From Starkeya sp. ORNL1 (GTDB taxonomy: Bacteria > Pseudomonadota > Alphaproteobacteria > Rhizobiales > Xanthobacteraceae), in contig NZ_CP048834.1 in the NCBI RefSeq assembly GCF_012971745.1, positions 2,108,001 to 2,172,000 on the forward strand: a stretch of 64,000 nt of DNA, given 5' to 3'. Shown piece after piece: positions 51,519 to 60,805 of the stretch. The stretch's first letter is position 1. Each line of letters begins with the position of its first letter. The notes under the pieces are model-generated. The model was not told the origin of the DNA and did no database searches. It saw only the letters and a program-made list of their open reading frames with translations. A program made the translations under genes and the position numbers.

Positions 51519-52379
51519 TCACGCCGAGTGGGCGACCCGCTCCGGCACGGTGCGCGCCTTGCGCGCGGCGAGCTCGTCGAGGAACCGCTCGAAGATCGGA
51601 TTGAACGCTCCCGGCCGCTCCAGGAACGGCGCGTGCCCCGCCCCCTCAATGACATGGCACTGCCCGTCCCAGAGATCGCCATAGGCAAGCTCGGCCAGAT
51701 AGTCGAGCCGCGCGAACGGCTCCTCCGAACCGTTGAGGACCGCGATCGGCGCGCTGGCGTGCTCGGCAATCTGCTTCTGGTCGGCGCCGTCGGCGCGCAT
51801 CATGCCGCGATAGAGCGCGGGGCGCGCCCGCACATCGGTCCGCCGAACCACGTCCAGGAAGATCGGATCATAGGCCGCGCCGAGGCTGGTGCGGGCGAAG
51901 CGGCGCGCCTCCATCAGGCTGAGCTTGGCGCGGGTCGCCAGCAGCAGGCTGAGATTGACCTGGAAAGCCCGCATCATGCCGAGGAAGCCATGAGCGTAAG
52001 GCGGGGCGCCGACGATCATCAGGCCCTTGAGATTCGGGCGGCGGGCCAGCATTTCGAGGCCGACATGGCCGCCAAGCGACCAGCCGAGCACGGCGGCATT
52101 CGACGCCCCCATGGCCTCCAGCACATTGAGCGCGGTCTCGGCATAGCCGGGGATGGTGTAGGCGCGTTCGTCCGTGGCATCGGTGGAGTCGCCATGGCCG
52201 GGCAGATCCATCGCGATCATGCGATAGCGCGTCGCCGCCGGGCTCTCCAACTGGCGGAGGAAGACTTCCTTGCAGCTCGAATTGCCATGGATCAGCAGCA
52301 CCGGCATGCCGGTGCCGGAACTCTCCAGCACGGCGATGTCGGCCATGGCCGTCCGAACCGTTTTGCGCGGCAGAATCAT
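51519..52379 (-). CDS. Alpha/beta hydrolase
   Basis: A 286-residue enzyme; an alternative ATG at 52346 gives 275 residues. The catalytic serine is in LGWSLGGHVGLEML (GxSxG), the oxyanion-side motif is VLLIHGNSSCKEVF, and the histidine lies in VIEGAGHAPFLERP. The acidic residue is probably in VLNGSEEPF/D-region before it. It is a general esterase/lyase-type hydrolase; substrate unknown. It is convergent with the FeeM-like gene, and an acyl-amide substrate would fit that neighbour but is unproven. Confidence 0.85.
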   Translation of the reverse strand: MILPRKTVRTAMADIAVLESSGTGMPVLLIHGNSSCKEVFLRQLESPAATRYRMIAMDLPGHGDSTDATDERAYTIPGYAETALNVLEAMGASNAAVLGWSLGGHVGLEMLARRPNLKGLMIVGAPPYAHGFLGMMRAFQVNLSLLLATRAKLSLMEARRFARTSLGAAYDPIFLDVVRRTDVRARPALYRGMMRADGADQKQIAEHASAPIAVLNGSEEPFARLDYLAELAYGDLWDGQCHVIEGAGHAPFLERPGAFNPIFERFLDELAARKARTVPERVAHSA

Positions 52380-52572
52380 GGGTGCGGCCGAATCCTCTCG
52401 CGCAATTGTCAGATGGAAAGGTTTACGCTGCCTTTAGGCCATCGGGTAAAATCAGCACTACTTCGAGAATCGAATTATCCGGGCGGGCTTCCCCGCAACC
52501 TCTTTCCCCTTCGCCACCCCCGGCGATCAAGAACGCCAATCCAACGACACCGAGCAACGGGAAGACGCCTCG

Positions 52573-53427
52573 ATGAGGAATGATGAAAATCGCGAGACCT
52601 CCGGCGAGGCCGCCTATGTGCTCGGCCATTCCGAGCGGGAACTGGCGCGGCTGGAACGGCAGGCCGGCTTCTTCGCCGAGGCGACGCGGGACATACTCAT
52701 GCGAGCCGGCCTGAGGCCGGGCATGCGCGTGCTCGATGTCGGCTGCGGCGTCGGCGATGTCACCTCGATCGCCGCCGACCTGGTCGGCCCCTCCGGCGAG
52801 GTGCTCGGCATCGACATTTCCGCCGAGGCGCTGGGCATCGCCGAAGCGCGCATGCGCGCCTCCGGGCGCAGCCAGGCCCGCTTCCTTGCCTCCCCCGTCG
52901 AGGCGTTCGAGGGACTGGACGGATTCGATGCCATCATCGGCCGCTTCATCCTGGTGCACATGCCGGACCCCGCGGCGGTGCTGTCGACGCTGGCCTCGCG
53001 GGCACGCGCGCGCACGCTCATCGCCTTCATCGAGATGGACATGAGCACCGCCACGGCGATACCGCCGCTGCCGCTGCTGGAAGCGAATATCGGGCGCATC
53101 ATCGAGCTCTATCGCCGGGTCGGCCGGCAGATGGACATGGGCTCGCATCTGTTCGCCGCCTATCGCGCCGCCGGGCTCGATCCGCAGCTCGCCGGCTTCA
53201 CCCGCATCGCCAGCGGCCGGGAAGAGGCCGGCTTCGAATTCGTCACCGAATCGGTGCGCAGCCTGATGCCGTTCATGGGCAAGCTCGGCATCGCGACGCC
53301 GGAGGAAATCGGCATCGACACGCTCTATGAGCGACTCAATGCCGAGGCCGGCGCTGGCGAGCACTGCATCTTCTACCCGCGGCTGGTCGGCGCGTGGGCT
53401 GCAACCGGCGCTGTCGTGACGAAATAA
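52573..53427 (+). CDS. Class I SAM-dependent methyltransferase
   Basis: A 284-residue protein. Motif I is MRVLDVGCGVGDVTSIAADLVGPSGEVLGIDIS, the acidic ribose-binding residue follows in GIDISAEAL, and the post-II region is FDAIIGRFILVHMPDP. It falls in the UbiE/COQ5-like Methyltransf_25 group; the methyl acceptor is not known. The start at 52573 is supported by position of the N-terminal helix. It is divergent from the hydrolase and precedes a FadL-type gene. Confidence 0.85.
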   Translation: MRNDENRETSGEAAYVLGHSERELARLERQAGFFAEATRDILMRAGLRPGMRVLDVGCGVGDVTSIAADLVGPSGEVLGIDISAEALGIAEARMRASGRSQARFLASPVEAFEGLDGFDAIIGRFILVHMPDPAAVLSTLASRARARTLIAFIEMDMSTATAIPPLPLLEANIGRIIELYRRVGRQMDMGSHLFAAYRAAGLDPQLAGFTRIASGREEAGFEFVTESVRSLMPFMGKLGIATPEEIGIDTLYERLNAEAGAGEHCIFYPRLVGAWAATGAVVTK

Positions 53428-53437
53428 CCACGCGCTT

Positions 53438-53454
53438 AAAAAGTCTCACTTTTT
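53438..53454. other. AT-rich inverted repeat AAAAAGT-CTC-ACTTTTT
   Basis: A perfect 7-bp inverted repeat just after the methyltransferase stop. It ends in T residues on either strand, but has no GC stem, so a terminator role is weak; an operator for the FadL gene is possible. Confidence 0.3.
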
Positions 53455-53543
53455 CCCGCGTCACCGCGCGTGGCGACGGCGACGTGCCGCGGAATCGTCC
53501 CTAAAGTCATGTGCGGCGGGGGCAATCCGGGACAGGTGGGGCA

Positions 53544-54803
53544 ATGCGCGGCTTGACGGCCATTCGAGCGACCGTGGGCGTACTGCTCGCGGCCGGACTA
53601 ATCTCTACGGCCCATGCCGGCGCCTTCCTGATCCGCGACCAGAGCGCCGCCGGCTTCGGCATGGCGATCGCCGGCGTCGCGGCCGGCGACGTGCTGTCCT
53701 ACAGCTTCTGGAACCCGGCCGTGCTGGCGACGGTGCGCGACTTCGAGGCCGAGAGCGACCTCACGGCAATCTTCCCCTCCTTCGACATCCACCCGAGCGA
53801 CGCCACCAACGCCTTCCAGGACGCGGTAGGCGGCACGTCGAACTCCTCGGTCGATGTCGGGCGCTCCGCCTATGTGCCGGCGAGCTACATCGCCTATCCG
53901 CTCAATGACCGGGTGACGCTCGGCGTCGCCATCAACAGCGCCTTCGGCCTCTCCACTTTGGCGCCGGACAATTGGGCCGGCCAAGTCTATTCGCGCCAGT
54001 CCGAGATCTTCTCGCTGAACGTCACGCCGATGGCCTCCTACCGGATCAACGACATGATCTCGGTCGGCGCCGGCGTGCAGCTGGAATATTTCCGGGCGCG
54101 CCTGTCCCAGGCCATCGGCGTCGAGCCGGACGCGCCGAGCGCCTTGCTGCGGGCCACGGATGATCTCGGCGTCGGCTTCAATCTCGGCGTCCAGATCAAT
54201 CCGTGGAAGGGCATCACGCTCGGCCTCGGCTATCGCTCGTCGATCTCGCACGACGTCAACGGCTCGCTGGACGTCTCCGGCACCAGCACGCCGGCCAAGA
54301 CCACGCTCGACACGCCGGACGTGCTGAGCTTCGGCATCCGCCAGGAGATCACCGAACGCTTCCGCGTGCTCGGCACGGTGGAATGGGACCATTGGAGCAA
54401 GCTCGGCGAATTGCCCGTCACCGGGCCGGGCGGCGTGCCGCTCACCTCGCTGAAGCTCGATTATCGCGACGGCTGGCTCTATTCGGTCGGTGCCGAATAC
54501 GACTACAGCGACACGCTGACCCTGCGCGCCGGCATTGGCTACGAGGTGGCGCCGCTCACCGTCGAGAACCGCGACACCCGCCTGCCGGAGACCGACCAGT
54601 TCATCCTCTCCGCGGGCGCGACCTATAAATACAATGAGCGCATCACCCTCGACGCCTCCTATCTCTATTCGATGGGGCTCGGCGACGGCGACATCGACCT
54701 CACCGAGGGCAATCCGCGCTATCTCGGCGTGCCGTTCCAGGCGACCTCGGACCTCGGGGTGAGCATCGTGTCGGTGGCGCTCAGGATGAAGCTGGGGAAG
54801 TAG
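53544..54803 (+). CDS. OmpP1/FadL family outer-membrane transporter
   Basis: A 419-residue outer-membrane protein. ATG 53544 gives a clean signal peptide (AIRATVGVLLAAGLISTAHA). The mature start GAFLIRDQSAAGFGMAIAGVAAGDVLSYSFWNPAVLA carries the FadL hatch NPA motif. Alternating beta strands follow to the end, which closes with an aromatic-poor VSVALRMKLGK. These proteins move long-chain fatty acids or other hydrophobic compounds through the outer membrane. Length and NPA motif fit the family well. Confidence 0.9.
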   Translation: MRGLTAIRATVGVLLAAGLISTAHAGAFLIRDQSAAGFGMAIAGVAAGDVLSYSFWNPAVLATVRDFEAESDLTAIFPSFDIHPSDATNAFQDAVGGTSNSSVDVGRSAYVPASYIAYPLNDRVTLGVAINSAFGLSTLAPDNWAGQVYSRQSEIFSLNVTPMASYRINDMISVGAGVQLEYFRARLSQAIGVEPDAPSALLRATDDLGVGFNLGVQINPWKGITLGLGYRSSISHDVNGSLDVSGTSTPAKTTLDTPDVLSFGIRQEITERFRVLGTVEWDHWSKLGELPVTGPGGVPLTSLKLDYRDGWLYSVGAEYDYSDTLTLRAGIGYEVAPLTVENRDTRLPETDQFILSAGATYKYNERITLDASYLYSMGLGDGDIDLTEGNPRYLGVPFQATSDLGVSIVSVALRMKLGK

Positions 54804-54825
54804 CCGTCCGGCTTTTCCAATCGGC

Positions 54826-54933
54826 CGTCATCCAGCCCGCAGCCCGCAGGGCGGAGAGCCGGGATCGCGTGAAGTCCAGCTCGGCACCTTGTCTGCGATC
54901 CCGGATATTGCCCGCGGCAATTCCGGGATGACG
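54826..54933. repeat. REP-like repeat family R1, copy 8
   Basis: CGTCATCCAGCCCGCAGC...CAATTCCGGGATGACG, directly followed by an R2 unit. Slightly diverged. Confidence 0.85.
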
Positions 54934-54965
54934 CTGGATGGGCGGAAAGAAGGGGTCGCTCGGTT

Positions 54966-55083
54966 TCAACATCCTTCGAGGCTCGCTGACGCTCGCACCT
55001 CAGGATGCGGTTACTCTTACAGAGAACAGATGAACCTCATCCTGAGGTGCCCGGCGAAGCCGAGCCTGGAAGGATGCTCAAGC
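54966..55083. repeat. Paired inverted repeat family R2, copy 10
   Basis: CAACATCCTTCGAGG...CACCTCAGGATGCGG and CCTCATCCTGAGGTGCCCG...GGAAGGATGC. It ends 15 nt before the LysR gene start, so it lies in the 5' region of that message. Confidence 0.88.
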
Positions 55084-55097
55084 CGAGCGGCACACTG

Positions 55098-55994
55098 ATG
55101 GACACGCGCCACCTCGAAGCCTTCCGTGCCGTCTATGAGAACGGCTCGATGAGCGCGGCGGCGGCGGTGCTGAAGAAATCGCAGCCCGCCATCAGCAACC
55201 TCATCGCCCGGCTCGAGGACGAGATCGGGCTGAAGCTGTTCCATCGCGCCCATGGCAGGCTGGAGCCGACGCCCGAGGCGGCGACCTTCTTCGCAACCAT
55301 CACCCGCACGCTCGATGCCATGGAGCAGACGCTCGCGGTCTCGCGCAACCTGAAGGGCCTGTCCTCGGCGACGCTGCTGATCGCCAGCCCGCCCGGCCTC
55401 GCCACCTATGTGCTGCCGCCGATCATCGCCGAGGTGCTCAGGGAGAATCGCGGCGCCACCGCGCGCTTCATCACCCGCTCCTCCTATGCGGTGCGCGATC
55501 TCGGCGCCATCGGCGCCTTCGATGTCGGCTTCGCGGAGCTGCCGATCGACATCCATGTCGCCTCGCTCGAACTGTTCGAGGTGAGCTGCATGTGCGTGAT
55601 GCGGCCGGACCACCCGCTGGCGAACGAGCCCCGGGTCGGCCCGCGCCAGCTGGAATCCATGCCGTTCGTCACGCTGTTCCCCGAGCACATCACCCATATC
55701 GCGGCGGCGGAGGCGTTCTTCGACGCCAATGTGCACTGGAACGTCGTCGCCGAGGTCGAGTTCTTCGGCTCGGCCTGCGTGCTGGTGCAGCAACTCGGCG
55801 CGGTGACGCTGGTCGATCCGGCGACCGCCCGCTTCTTCACCTCGACCGGGCTTAAGGCGGTGCCGTTCGAACCGATGGTGCCGTATCGCTTCGGCATGTT
55901 CCGGCCGAGCATCCGCCCGCCCTCGCGCATCGCGGTCGACTTCATGGAGCGCTTCCGGCGCTTCATGGCACCCGACCGCACGCCTTTCCGATAG
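55098..55994 (+). CDS. LysR family transcriptional regulator
   Basis: A 298-residue LTTR from ATG 55098; the longer frame from 55005 reads through an R2 repeat. The HTH is HLEAFRAVYENGSMSAAAAVLKKSQPAISNLIARLEDEIGLKLFHRAHGRLEPTPEA. The effector domain starts near residue 90 (ATLLIASPPGLATYVLPPIIAEVLR). It is the only regulator next to the catabolic operon, and a matching inverted repeat (56104-56124) lies between them, so it probably activates that operon on sensing a pathway compound. Confidence 0.92.
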   Translation: MDTRHLEAFRAVYENGSMSAAAAVLKKSQPAISNLIARLEDEIGLKLFHRAHGRLEPTPEAATFFATITRTLDAMEQTLAVSRNLKGLSSATLLIASPPGLATYVLPPIIAEVLRENRGATARFITRSSYAVRDLGAIGAFDVGFAELPIDIHVASLELFEVSCMCVMRPDHPLANEPRVGPRQLESMPFVTLFPEHITHIAAAEAFFDANVHWNVVAEVEFFGSACVLVQQLGAVTLVDPATARFFTSTGLKAVPFEPMVPYRFGMFRPSIRPPSRIAVDFMERFRRFMAPDRTPFR

Positions 55995-56103
55995 GCCGAG
56001 CGCGCACAAAGAAGATGCAGCGCCGGCCCGTTGCACCTCGCCGGAAGGCCGGGAGCGGCGATCGCTGTTCGCATGCTGATAAAGGGCCGTGCGATAAAGG
56101 AAG

Positions 56104-56124
56104 GCTATAACGCAAAGTTATAGC
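56104..56124. promoter_or_regulatory. LTTR box GCTATAAC-N5-GTTATAGC
   Basis: A perfect 8-bp inverted repeat with the LysR-type T-N11-A core (ATAAC-N5-GTTAT). It lies 18 nt before a TTGACC (56143-56148) that may be the -35, and 90 nt before the RidA start. The position fits an LTTR activation site. Confidence 0.7.
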
Positions 56125-56213
56125 TTGGCCTCTGAATCACATTTGACCTTGCCCTGAAAACGCATCGAAATCAGCATCTGAGATCCGGCGTCCGGCCGGG
56201 CGGGGAATGATCG

Positions 56214-56702
56214 ATGTCGGCGATGAAGCGTCTCGCGGAACTCGGGCTCCAGCTACCTGCGGCAGGTGGCGGCGAGGGCTATTACGGCAAGCTCTACGGC
56301 AAGATGAAGCCGCACTATCAGAGCGACAAACTGCTGTTCCTGTCCGGCCAGACCGCGGGCGTGAATTCTGAGGGCAAGGTGCTCTATCCCGGCCGGCTCG
56401 GGCGCGACCTCACTGTGGCCCAAGGCTATGAGGCGGCACGGCTCACCGGGCTCAACTGCCTCGGCTGCATTGTCGACGCGGTCGGCGATCTCGATCGGGT
56501 CAAGGGCCTGGTGCGCTCGCTCAACTTCATCGCCTCGGCGCCGGACTTCACCGAGCCGCACAAGGTGGCGAGCGGGCTTACCGACCTGTTCGAGCAGGTG
56601 TTCGGCGAGGAGATCGGCGTCGGCCCGCGTGCCTCCATCGGCGTAATGTCACTCGCCGACGACTATTGCTTCGAGACCTGGGTGACGGTGGAAATCCATT
56701 GA
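56214..56702 (+). CDS. RidA/YjgF family protein
   Basis: A 162-residue RidA-like protein (YjgF_endoribonc subfamily). LLFLSGQTAGVNSEGKVLYPGRLGRDLTVAQGYEAARLTGLNCLGCIVDAVGDLDRVKGLVRSLNFIASAPDF is typical; the conserved arginine of the active group is in GPRASIGVMSLADD. RidA proteins hydrolyse reactive imines/enamines, releasing ammonia. As first gene of a catabolic operon it may clear an imine intermediate. A second in-frame ATG at 56223 is possible. Confidence 0.9.
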   Translation: MSAMKRLAELGLQLPAAGGGEGYYGKLYGKMKPHYQSDKLLFLSGQTAGVNSEGKVLYPGRLGRDLTVAQGYEAARLTGLNCLGCIVDAVGDLDRVKGLVRSLNFIASAPDFTEPHKVASGLTDLFEQVFGEEIGVGPRASIGVMSLADDYCFETWVTVEIH

Positions 56703-56805
56703 TCCCTCAGCAACAACAACCTTCCGGCCCGCAAAATGCGGGAACAACAGTAACCAGACGCAGCGTGTGCGAAGAAGCGCACGGGCTTCTCCAGGGGAGA
56801 CTGAC

Positions 56806-57930
56806 ATGACGATGAAACGCATCGCCGCCGCTGCCCTCGGCATCGGCCTGGCGCTCGCACCGGCCGCCGCCTACAGCGCGGACCAGGTCACCATCGGCTT
56901 CACCGCAGCGCTGTCCGGCGATTTCGCGGCGTTCGGCCTCAACATGCGCAAGGGTCTCGACCTTGCGGTGGACGCGCTCAACAAGAAGGGCGGCGCCACC
57001 TACAAGATCGATGCGGTCGACGATCGCGGCGAAGCCCGCGAGGGCGTGCTGATCGCCCAGCGCTTCTGCTCGGACAGCAATGTCGACGTGGTGATGGGCT
57101 ATTCGTTCTCCTCCATCGCGCTCGCCGCCATCCCGGTGTTCAATGATTGCAAGCTGCCGGTGTTCGCCTCGGCGGTGACCAGCCCGGCGCTGTCCAATGT
57201 CAGCCCGTACTTCCGCCGCAATGTGCTCACCGACGCGGTGCAGGGCGCGATGATGGGCACCTATGCGGCGAAGACCCTCGGCCTCTCCAACATCTATGTG
57301 CTGAACCAGCAGGATGATTACGGCATCGGCGTCGCCAAGTCCTTCAGCGATGCCGCGACCAAGGCCGGCGCCAAGGTGCTCGGCAGTGAATCCTACCTGC
57401 TCGGCGCCAAGGATTTCCGCACCCTGCTGACCAAGGTGCGCGCCGCCCAGCCGGACGCCATCTTCATCGGCGGCTTCTACACCGAGGCCGCCAAGATCGC
57501 CGAGCAGGCCCGCGCCCTCGGCATCAAGGCGCAGTTGCTCTCGACCGATGGCGCGCTGAATGTCGAGCTGATGAAGCTCGGCCGCGGCGCGGTGGAAGGC
57601 ATGATCGTCTACGGCATGTTCGACCCCTCGGTGTCGACGCCGGCGACCGCCGCCTTCCTCACCACCTATCGCGAGAAGTACAAGGAAGACCCCAGCGCCT
57701 GGGCCGCGCTCGGCTATGATGCCGGCATCACGCTCGGCGCCGCCGTCGACCTCGCCGCCAAGGATGGCCCGGTCACCCGCGAGAGCCTGAACGCCGCCTT
57801 CGCCAAGCTAAAGGATGTGCCCGGCGTCACCGGCCCGACCACGTTCGATCCCAGTGGCGATCGCGCCGGCGCGCTCTATTTCCTCACCGTCAGCGGCGGC
57901 AAGTTTAGCCTAGCCCCTAAGCAGCCCTGA
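56806..57930 (+). CDS. Branched-chain-type ABC transporter binding protein
   Basis: A 374-residue periplasmic binding protein from ATG 56806, preceded by a GGGGAGA ribosome site. The signal peptide is MTMKRIAAAALGIGLALAPAAAYSA. The body is Peripla_BP_6 (LivK-like): VTIGFTAALSGDFAAFGLNMRKGLDLAVDALNKKGG, VVMGYSFSSIALAAIPVFNDCKLPVFASAVTSPAL, and IYVLNQQDDYGIGVAKSFSDAATKAGAKV. The ligand is not known. The operon content suggests an amidino, guanidino or quaternary-amine compound rather than leucine. Confidence 0.88.
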   Translation: MTMKRIAAAALGIGLALAPAAAYSADQVTIGFTAALSGDFAAFGLNMRKGLDLAVDALNKKGGATYKIDAVDDRGEAREGVLIAQRFCSDSNVDVVMGYSFSSIALAAIPVFNDCKLPVFASAVTSPALSNVSPYFRRNVLTDAVQGAMMGTYAAKTLGLSNIYVLNQQDDYGIGVAKSFSDAATKAGAKVLGSESYLLGAKDFRTLLTKVRAAQPDAIFIGGFYTEAAKIAEQARALGIKAQLLSTDGALNVELMKLGRGAVEGMIVYGMFDPSVSTPATAAFLTTYREKYKEDPSAWAALGYDAGITLGAAVDLAAKDGPVTRESLNAAFAKLKDVPGVTGPTTFDPSGDRAGALYFLTVSGGKFSLAPKQP

Positions 57931-58013
57931 CGTGGGACCCGAAACCCGCTGGACGCATGTCCGGCGGGTTTCGGCACGCCACCGCCTCTTTTCCGGACCT
58001 ATGATCCGACGCG

Positions 58014-60038
58014 ATGGAATATTTCGGGCAGTTGCTGGCGAACGGCCTTGTGCTCGGGGCGATCTACGCCCTGACCGCGGTCGCCTTCACGCTGGTCTAT
58101 GGCGTGGTGCGGCTGGTGAACTTCGCCTTCGGCGAATTGTTCATGATCGGCGCCTTCCTCACCACCTCGCTGATGCTCGATGAGGTGCGCCTCGTCGGTT
58201 ACACCGTGCCGATGCCGGGCCTCTCCTTCCCGCTGGCGGCGCTGGCGGCGATCCTCATCACCGCCGCGCTCGGCGTGGTGGTCGACCGCATCGCCTACCG
58301 GCCCTTGCGCAAGGCCCCGCGCCTCGCCCCGCTCATCACCTCGATCGCGGTCTCGGTGGTGCTGCAGAGCGCGGCGCAGACCATCTGGGGCGCCGAGGAA
58401 CTGCGCTTCCCGGAATTCACGCTCGCCACCTATCCGCCGGTGGTGCTGTTCGGCGCCATCTATCTCTCGGTGATGGACCTCGTGGTGATGGCGACCGCCA
58501 TCCTCGCCATGATCGGGCTCACGCTGTTCATTTCGCGCTCGACGCTCGGCCGCGCCATGCGCGCCAGCGCCGAGGACCAGACCGCGGCGATGCTGGTGGG
58601 CATACCGGTCGACCGCGTGGTCGCCGCCGCCTTCGCCATCGGCTCGGGCTTTGCCGCGCTGGCCGGCCTGCTCTATGCGCAGACCTATGGCTTCGCCCAT
58701 GCCAGCATGGGATTCCTGCCGGGCGTGAAGGCGCTTACCGCCGCGGTGCTCGGGGGCATCGGCTCGACGCCGGGCGCGGCGCTCGGCGGCGTCATTCTCG
58801 GCCTGGTCGAGGCGCTCGGCGCCGGCTACCTGCCCAATGGCTCGGCCTACAAGGACGCCATCAGCTTCGTGCTGCTGGTGCTGCTGCTCTATATCCGCCC
58901 GCAGGGCCTGCTCGGCCGGCCGGAGCTGAACTCCGCCGGACGCGGCAGCCTGCTGGGGGGCATCAGCGAGATCGGCCCGCGCTGGATCCGCGCCGGCTTC
59001 GAGCAGATGGACACGATGCTCGCCCGCACGTCGCAGGGCGGCGTGCCGCTTGCCCTCGCTCTGCTGGCCATCGCCATCGCGCTGGGCGTGTTCATCCCGT
59101 CGGACTACTGGCTGCGCATCCTCACCACGGTGCTGATCTACGGCATGCTGGCGAGCGGGCTGAACGTCATTGTCGGCTTTACCGGCCTGCTTGATCTCGG
59201 CTTCGTCGCCTTCTGGGCCGTCGGCTCCTACCTCACCTCGATCCTGTTCGTGCTGGTGTTGAAGGACACCTTCGGCATCGCCCCGCAGGAGATGTGGTGG
59301 CTGCTCTACCTCAATCTGCCGCTCGGCGGCCTGATCGCCGCTTGCCTCGCCGTGCTGCTCGGCACCCCGACCTTGAGGCTGCGCGGCGACTATCTCGCCA
59401 TCATGACGCTCGGCTTCGGCGAGATCGTGCGCATCGTCGCCATCAACTGGATCGACCTCACCCGCGGGCCGATGGGCATTCGCGGCATACCCGCGCCGAC
59501 GCTGTTCGGCTTTTCGCTCGGCACGCCGCGCATGCAGTTCTTCTTCGCGCTGGCGCTCGCCGTGGTGGTGCTGTTCGCCATCGGCCGGCTGATCCGTTCC
59601 TATGTCGGGCGCGCCTGGGTGGCGATCCGCGAGGATGAGGAAGCCGCCGAGGCGATGGGCGTGCCGACCGCGCGCTACAAGCTCTATGCCTATGCCACAA
59701 GCGGCTTTGTCGGCGGTTTCGTCGGCGTGTTCTATGCCCACTACCAGCAATATATCAGCCCGCTGAACTTCAGCCTGTTCGAGAACATCATCCTCTTGAT
59801 GCTCATCGTGCTGGGCGGCCTCGGCACCTTTGTCGGGCCGTTCGTCGGCGCGGTGATCTGGATCGTCTTCCTCCAGCTCGCCATCGATATCCCCTTCGTC
59901 CAGGCCTTCCCCGAGACGCGCTTCGCGCTGCTCGGCATCATCCTCATCGCGCTGATGCTGTTCCGCCCGCAGGGGCTGGCCGCGAGCGCGCGGGTGCAGC
60001 TCATCATGGCCGGGCTCATGCGCCGGAGGCCGGCATGA
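58014..60038 (+). CDS. Fused LivH-LivM branched-chain-type ABC permease
   Basis: A 674-residue protein joining two permeases normally separate. Residues about 1-295 are LivH-like (GLVLGAIYALTAVAFTLVYGVVRLVNFAFGELFMIGAF and AMRASAEDQTAAMLVGIPVDRVVAAAFAIGSGFAALAGLLYA). Residues about 345-660 are LivM-like (LRILTTVLIYGMLASGLNVIVGFTGLLDLGFVAFWAVGSYLTSIL and RAWVAIREDEEAAEAMGVPTARYKLYAYATSGFVGGFVGVFYA). Both coupling regions are present, so it can serve as a complete membrane unit. The next gene overlaps by 4 nt. Confidence 0.92.
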   Translation: MEYFGQLLANGLVLGAIYALTAVAFTLVYGVVRLVNFAFGELFMIGAFLTTSLMLDEVRLVGYTVPMPGLSFPLAALAAILITAALGVVVDRIAYRPLRKAPRLAPLITSIAVSVVLQSAAQTIWGAEELRFPEFTLATYPPVVLFGAIYLSVMDLVVMATAILAMIGLTLFISRSTLGRAMRASAEDQTAAMLVGIPVDRVVAAAFAIGSGFAALAGLLYAQTYGFAHASMGFLPGVKALTAAVLGGIGSTPGAALGGVILGLVEALGAGYLPNGSAYKDAISFVLLVLLLYIRPQGLLGRPELNSAGRGSLLGGISEIGPRWIRAGFEQMDTMLARTSQGGVPLALALLAIAIALGVFIPSDYWLRILTTVLIYGMLASGLNVIVGFTGLLDLGFVAFWAVGSYLTSILFVLVLKDTFGIAPQEMWWLLYLNLPLGGLIAACLAVLLGTPTLRLRGDYLAIMTLGFGEIVRIVAINWIDLTRGPMGIRGIPAPTLFGFSLGTPRMQFFFALALAVVVLFAIGRLIRSYVGRAWVAIREDEEAAEAMGVPTARYKLYAYATSGFVGGFVGVFYAHYQQYISPLNFSLFENIILLMLIVLGGLGTFVGPFVGAVIWIVFLQLAIDIPFVQAFPETRFALLGIILIALMLFRPQGLAASARVQLIMAGLMRRRPA

Positions 60039-60805
60039 GCCCGCTGCTCGCCACCAAGGGACTGACGGTGCGCTTCGGCGGGCTGGAGGCGATCGGCGGG
60101 CTCGATCTCGCGGTCCAGCGCGGCACCATCCATGGGCTGATCGGGCCGAACGGCGCCGGCAAGACCACGGTGCTGAACGTGCTCACCGGCTTCATTCGCC
60201 CCACCGCCGGCATGCTCACATTCGACGGCCACGAGATCGGCGGGCTGAGCGTCAACGCCATTGCTGCCTCGGGGCTCGCCCGCACCTTCCAGAACATCCG
60301 GCTGTTCGGCGCCATGACCGTGCTGGAGAGCGTGCTGGTCGGCGCCCATCGCCGCTTCCACGCCTCCCCGCTCGGACTGATCTTCGGCTCGGCCAAGGCC
60401 CGCGCCACCGAGGCGGCGATGATCGAGCGGGCCTATGAGTTGCTCGATTTCGTCGGTCTCGGCGGCACCGTCGCCGACCGCGTCGCCACCACCCTCTCCT
60501 ATGGCCATCAGCGCCGCGTCGAGATCGCCCGCGCCTTGATGTCGGCGCCGAAGCTGCTGCTGCTCGACGAGCCGCTCGCCGGCATGAACGCGCTGGAGAA
60601 GACCGAGATCGCCGATCTGGTGCGCGCAGTGCGCGACCAGGGCATCACCGTGCTGCTGATCGAGCACGACATGCAGATCGTGCGATCGCTGTGCGGCCAT
60701 CTCACCGTGCTCGACTATGGCAAGCGCCTCGCCGACGGCACGCCGCACGCCGTGCTGTCCGATCCCCTGGTGCAGGCCGCCTATCTCGGCCGGGAGCGGG
60801 TGTGA
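60035..60805 (+). CDS. livG: Branched-chain-type ABC transporter ATP-binding protein
   Basis: A 256-residue LivG-type ATPase. Walker A is LIGPNGAGKTTVLNVLTGFI, then LARTFQNIRLFGAMTVLESVLVGAH. The usual LSGGQ signature is replaced by LSYGHQRRVEIARAL, as is normal for LivG. Walker B LLLLDEPLAGMNALE and the switch His VLLIEHDMQIVRSL follow. It overlaps its neighbours on both sides (4 nt and 1 nt). Confidence 0.9.
   Translation: MSPLLATKGLTVRFGGLEAIGGLDLAVQRGTIHGLIGPNGAGKTTVLNVLTGFIRPTAGMLTFDGHEIGGLSVNAIAASGLARTFQNIRLFGAMTVLESVLVGAHRRFHASPLGLIFGSAKARATEAAMIERAYELLDFVGLGGTVADRVATTLSYGHQRRVEIARALMSAPKLLLLDEPLAGMNALEKTEIADLVRAVRDQGITVLLIEHDMQIVRSLCGHLTVLDYGKRLADGTPHAVLSDPLVQAAYLGRERV

Noticed and set aside
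53438..53454. Rho-independent terminator after the methyltransferase
   Set aside because: The stem is made of A-T pairs only; a stable GC stem is missing, so it is listed only as an inverted repeat.
57999..59750. 583-codon minus-strand frame opposite the fused permease
   Set aside because: His/Asp/Arg-rich antisense product without recognisable domain; the plus-strand permease is clear.
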